This document shows, one piece after another, positions 4,887 through 5,695 of a stretch of 5,695 bases of DNA; the stretch's first letter is position 1, and each line of letters begins with the position of its first letter. The DNA lies in contig JBOHIG010000139.1 of assembly GCA_050725815.1 (NCBI GenBank), forward strand, positions 1 to 5,695. The letters are read 5' to 3'. The notes beneath the pieces are model-generated. The model ran no database searches. It was not told where the DNA came from and saw only the letters and a program-made list of their open reading frames with translations. Source of the DNA: VAZQ01 sp050725815 (GTDB lineage Bacteria; Pseudomonadota; Alphaproteobacteria; Rhizobiales; Xanthobacteraceae). Position numbers and translations under genes: made by a program.

Positions 4887-5112
4887 GGGCTCAGCCCCGC
4901 CCTACGACCTTCCAATTTACACGCCGCCGCCGGTAAATATGCGCATCCTCGCGCCGACCGGTTGCATCCGAAGCCTCATTCGTAACCCATTGATTTTACG
5001 CCTGACTTTTTTGTGATCGCAGCGCAGCAAGAGCGTTTGAACCGGTTCCCGCGCCCGCGCAACCAACGGCCTTCAAGTCCAACCTCCCAGAAAACCAAGA
5101 AGGAGACTGCGC
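4887..5112 (+). other. Non-coding upstream region of the TPR gene
   Basis: Together with the palindrome to its left, this is a 350-bp stretch without a credible gene. It is more AT-rich than its surroundings around 4975-5015. It contains ATTTAC/GTAAAT (4915-4920/4933-4938, 12-base loop), a six-T run (5007-5012) with no hairpin before it, and a 10-bp palindrome GAACCGGTTC (5039-5048). TTGATT (4990-4995) could serve as a -35 box, but no good -10 lies at the right distance. I find no EcfG match. A promoter for the TPR gene must be here or further upstream, but I cannot place it. Confidence 0.5.
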
Positions 5113-5695
5113 GTGCTGCAAGACATCCGCGGCCACCGGCTCACCGGGGCCACCAACACGAGCCTGCCGCACTACGAGGCCGCGCTGCGCGAACTCAATC
5201 TGTTCATCAACGACCCCGTGGCGACGGTCGACAAGGCGATTGCCGAAAGTCCCGACTTCGTCATGGCCCATCTGCTCAAGGCGTGGCTCCACCTGCTGGG
5301 CACCGAGCCTGCGGGGACAGCGGTCGCGCTCGAGGCGCTCGAAACCACCTGGCGCCTTGCGTCCACTGGACAGGAACAGGGCCACATCGTCGCGATCAGC
5401 CACCTTGCCGCCGGCCGCTGGCACCTGGCGTCGCAGGTGCTGGAAGACATCGCGATCGAATATCCGCGCGACCTGCTGGCGTTGCAGGCCGGCCATCAGC
5501 TCGATTTCTTCCGCGGCGACGCGCGCATGCTGCGTGACCGCGTAACGCGCGCGCTTCCCGCCTGGTCACCCAAGGTCCCGGGCTATCACACCGTCCTCGG
5601 CATGCAGGCGTTCGGGCTGGAGGAGTCCGGACACTACGCCGAGGCCGAGCGCTGCGGGCACGAAGCGGTCGAGCTCGAGCCGCGCGACGCCTGGG
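5113..5695 (+). CDS. TTC38-like tetratricopeptide repeat protein, N-terminal 194 residues (cut by window edge)
   Basis: This open frame starts at GTG (5113-5115), with AAGGAG seven bases upstream, and runs off the right edge. The protein is helical and Ala/Leu-rich. The visible part begins MLQDIRGHRLTGATN, continues LRELNLFINDPVATVDKAI and VMAHLLKAWLHLLG, and reaches VLGMQAFGLEESGHYAEAE (161-179) and ELEPRDAW (187-194). The GM-x-x-FGL-E-x-G-x-Y-x-x-AE ... P-x-DAW arrangement is what I know from the TTC38 family, which occurs in animals and in many proteobacteria. No enzymatic role is established. TPR helices usually mediate protein contacts. No signal peptide is visible. A family member would usually continue for more than 200 further residues, including a histidine-rich segment right after DAW. 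The palindrome at 4785-4886 separates it from the CBS gene, so it is probably its own unit. Confidence 0.85.
   Translation, partial: MLQDIRGHRLTGATNTSLPHYEAALRELNLFINDPVATVDKAIAESPDFVMAHLLKAWLHLLGTEPAGTAVALEALETTWRLASTGQEQGHIVAISHLAAGRWHLASQVLEDIAIEYPRDLLALQAGHQLDFFRGDARMLRDRVTRALPAWSPKVPGYHTVLGMQAFGLEESGHYAEAERCGHEAVELEPRDAW

Noticed and set aside
5007..5012. Intrinsic terminator at the six-T run
   Set aside because: No stable GC hairpin lies directly before the T run on the plus strand.
4834..5016. 60-residue plus-strand open frame after the CBS gene
   Set aside because: It starts inside the loop of the long palindrome, is partly encoded by the repeat arms, and has no ribosome binding site or recognisable sequence.

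Overview
The window is GC-rich, densely packed chromosomal DNA from an alphaproteobacterium. The protein sequences, an apparent sigma-EcfG promoter and the style of the intergenic palindromes suggest the Bradyrhizobium/Rhodopseudomonas group (Hyphomicrobiales). This assignment is by recognition, not by a search. I see no phage, insertion sequence, CRISPR array, tRNA or rRNA.

Layout. On the left, the 5' end of thiD (minus strand, cut by the window edge) lies divergent from a 64-residue membrane protein gene. That small gene runs tail to tail into glmM (minus strand), and the two stop codons abut with no spacer. Upstream of glmM is a 247-bp gap, then a 66-residue charged protein gene (minus strand) with a conserved-looking LDEGLEETFPASDP segment. 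It is divergent from lldD, an FMN-dependent L-lactate dehydrogenase (plus strand). lldD is followed by about 175 bp of stacked palindromes, a DUF427 gene, a two-CBS-domain protein gene, a second long palindrome, and the 5' part of a GTG-started gene for a TTC38-like TPR protein that runs off the right edge.

How the genes work together. thiD (thiamine pyrimidine salvage and synthesis), glmM (UDP-GlcNAc, so peptidoglycan and LPS) and lldD (lactate oxidation) are ordinary metabolic genes, and nothing here ties them into one pathway. The best regulatory signal is a consensus GGAAC-N16-CGTT promoter upstream of the CBS gene, which puts that gene in the alphaproteobacterial general stress response. 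A one-mismatch version (GGAAC-N16-CATT) sits upstream of the 66-residue protein gene. The two large palindromic elements look like dispersed intergenic repeats and separate the right-hand genes into individual transcription units.

I found no clearly new multi-gene system. The observations most worth checking are the stress promoter with its structured leader, the two palindromic repeat elements, the little-studied small proteins, and the bacterial TTC38-like protein.
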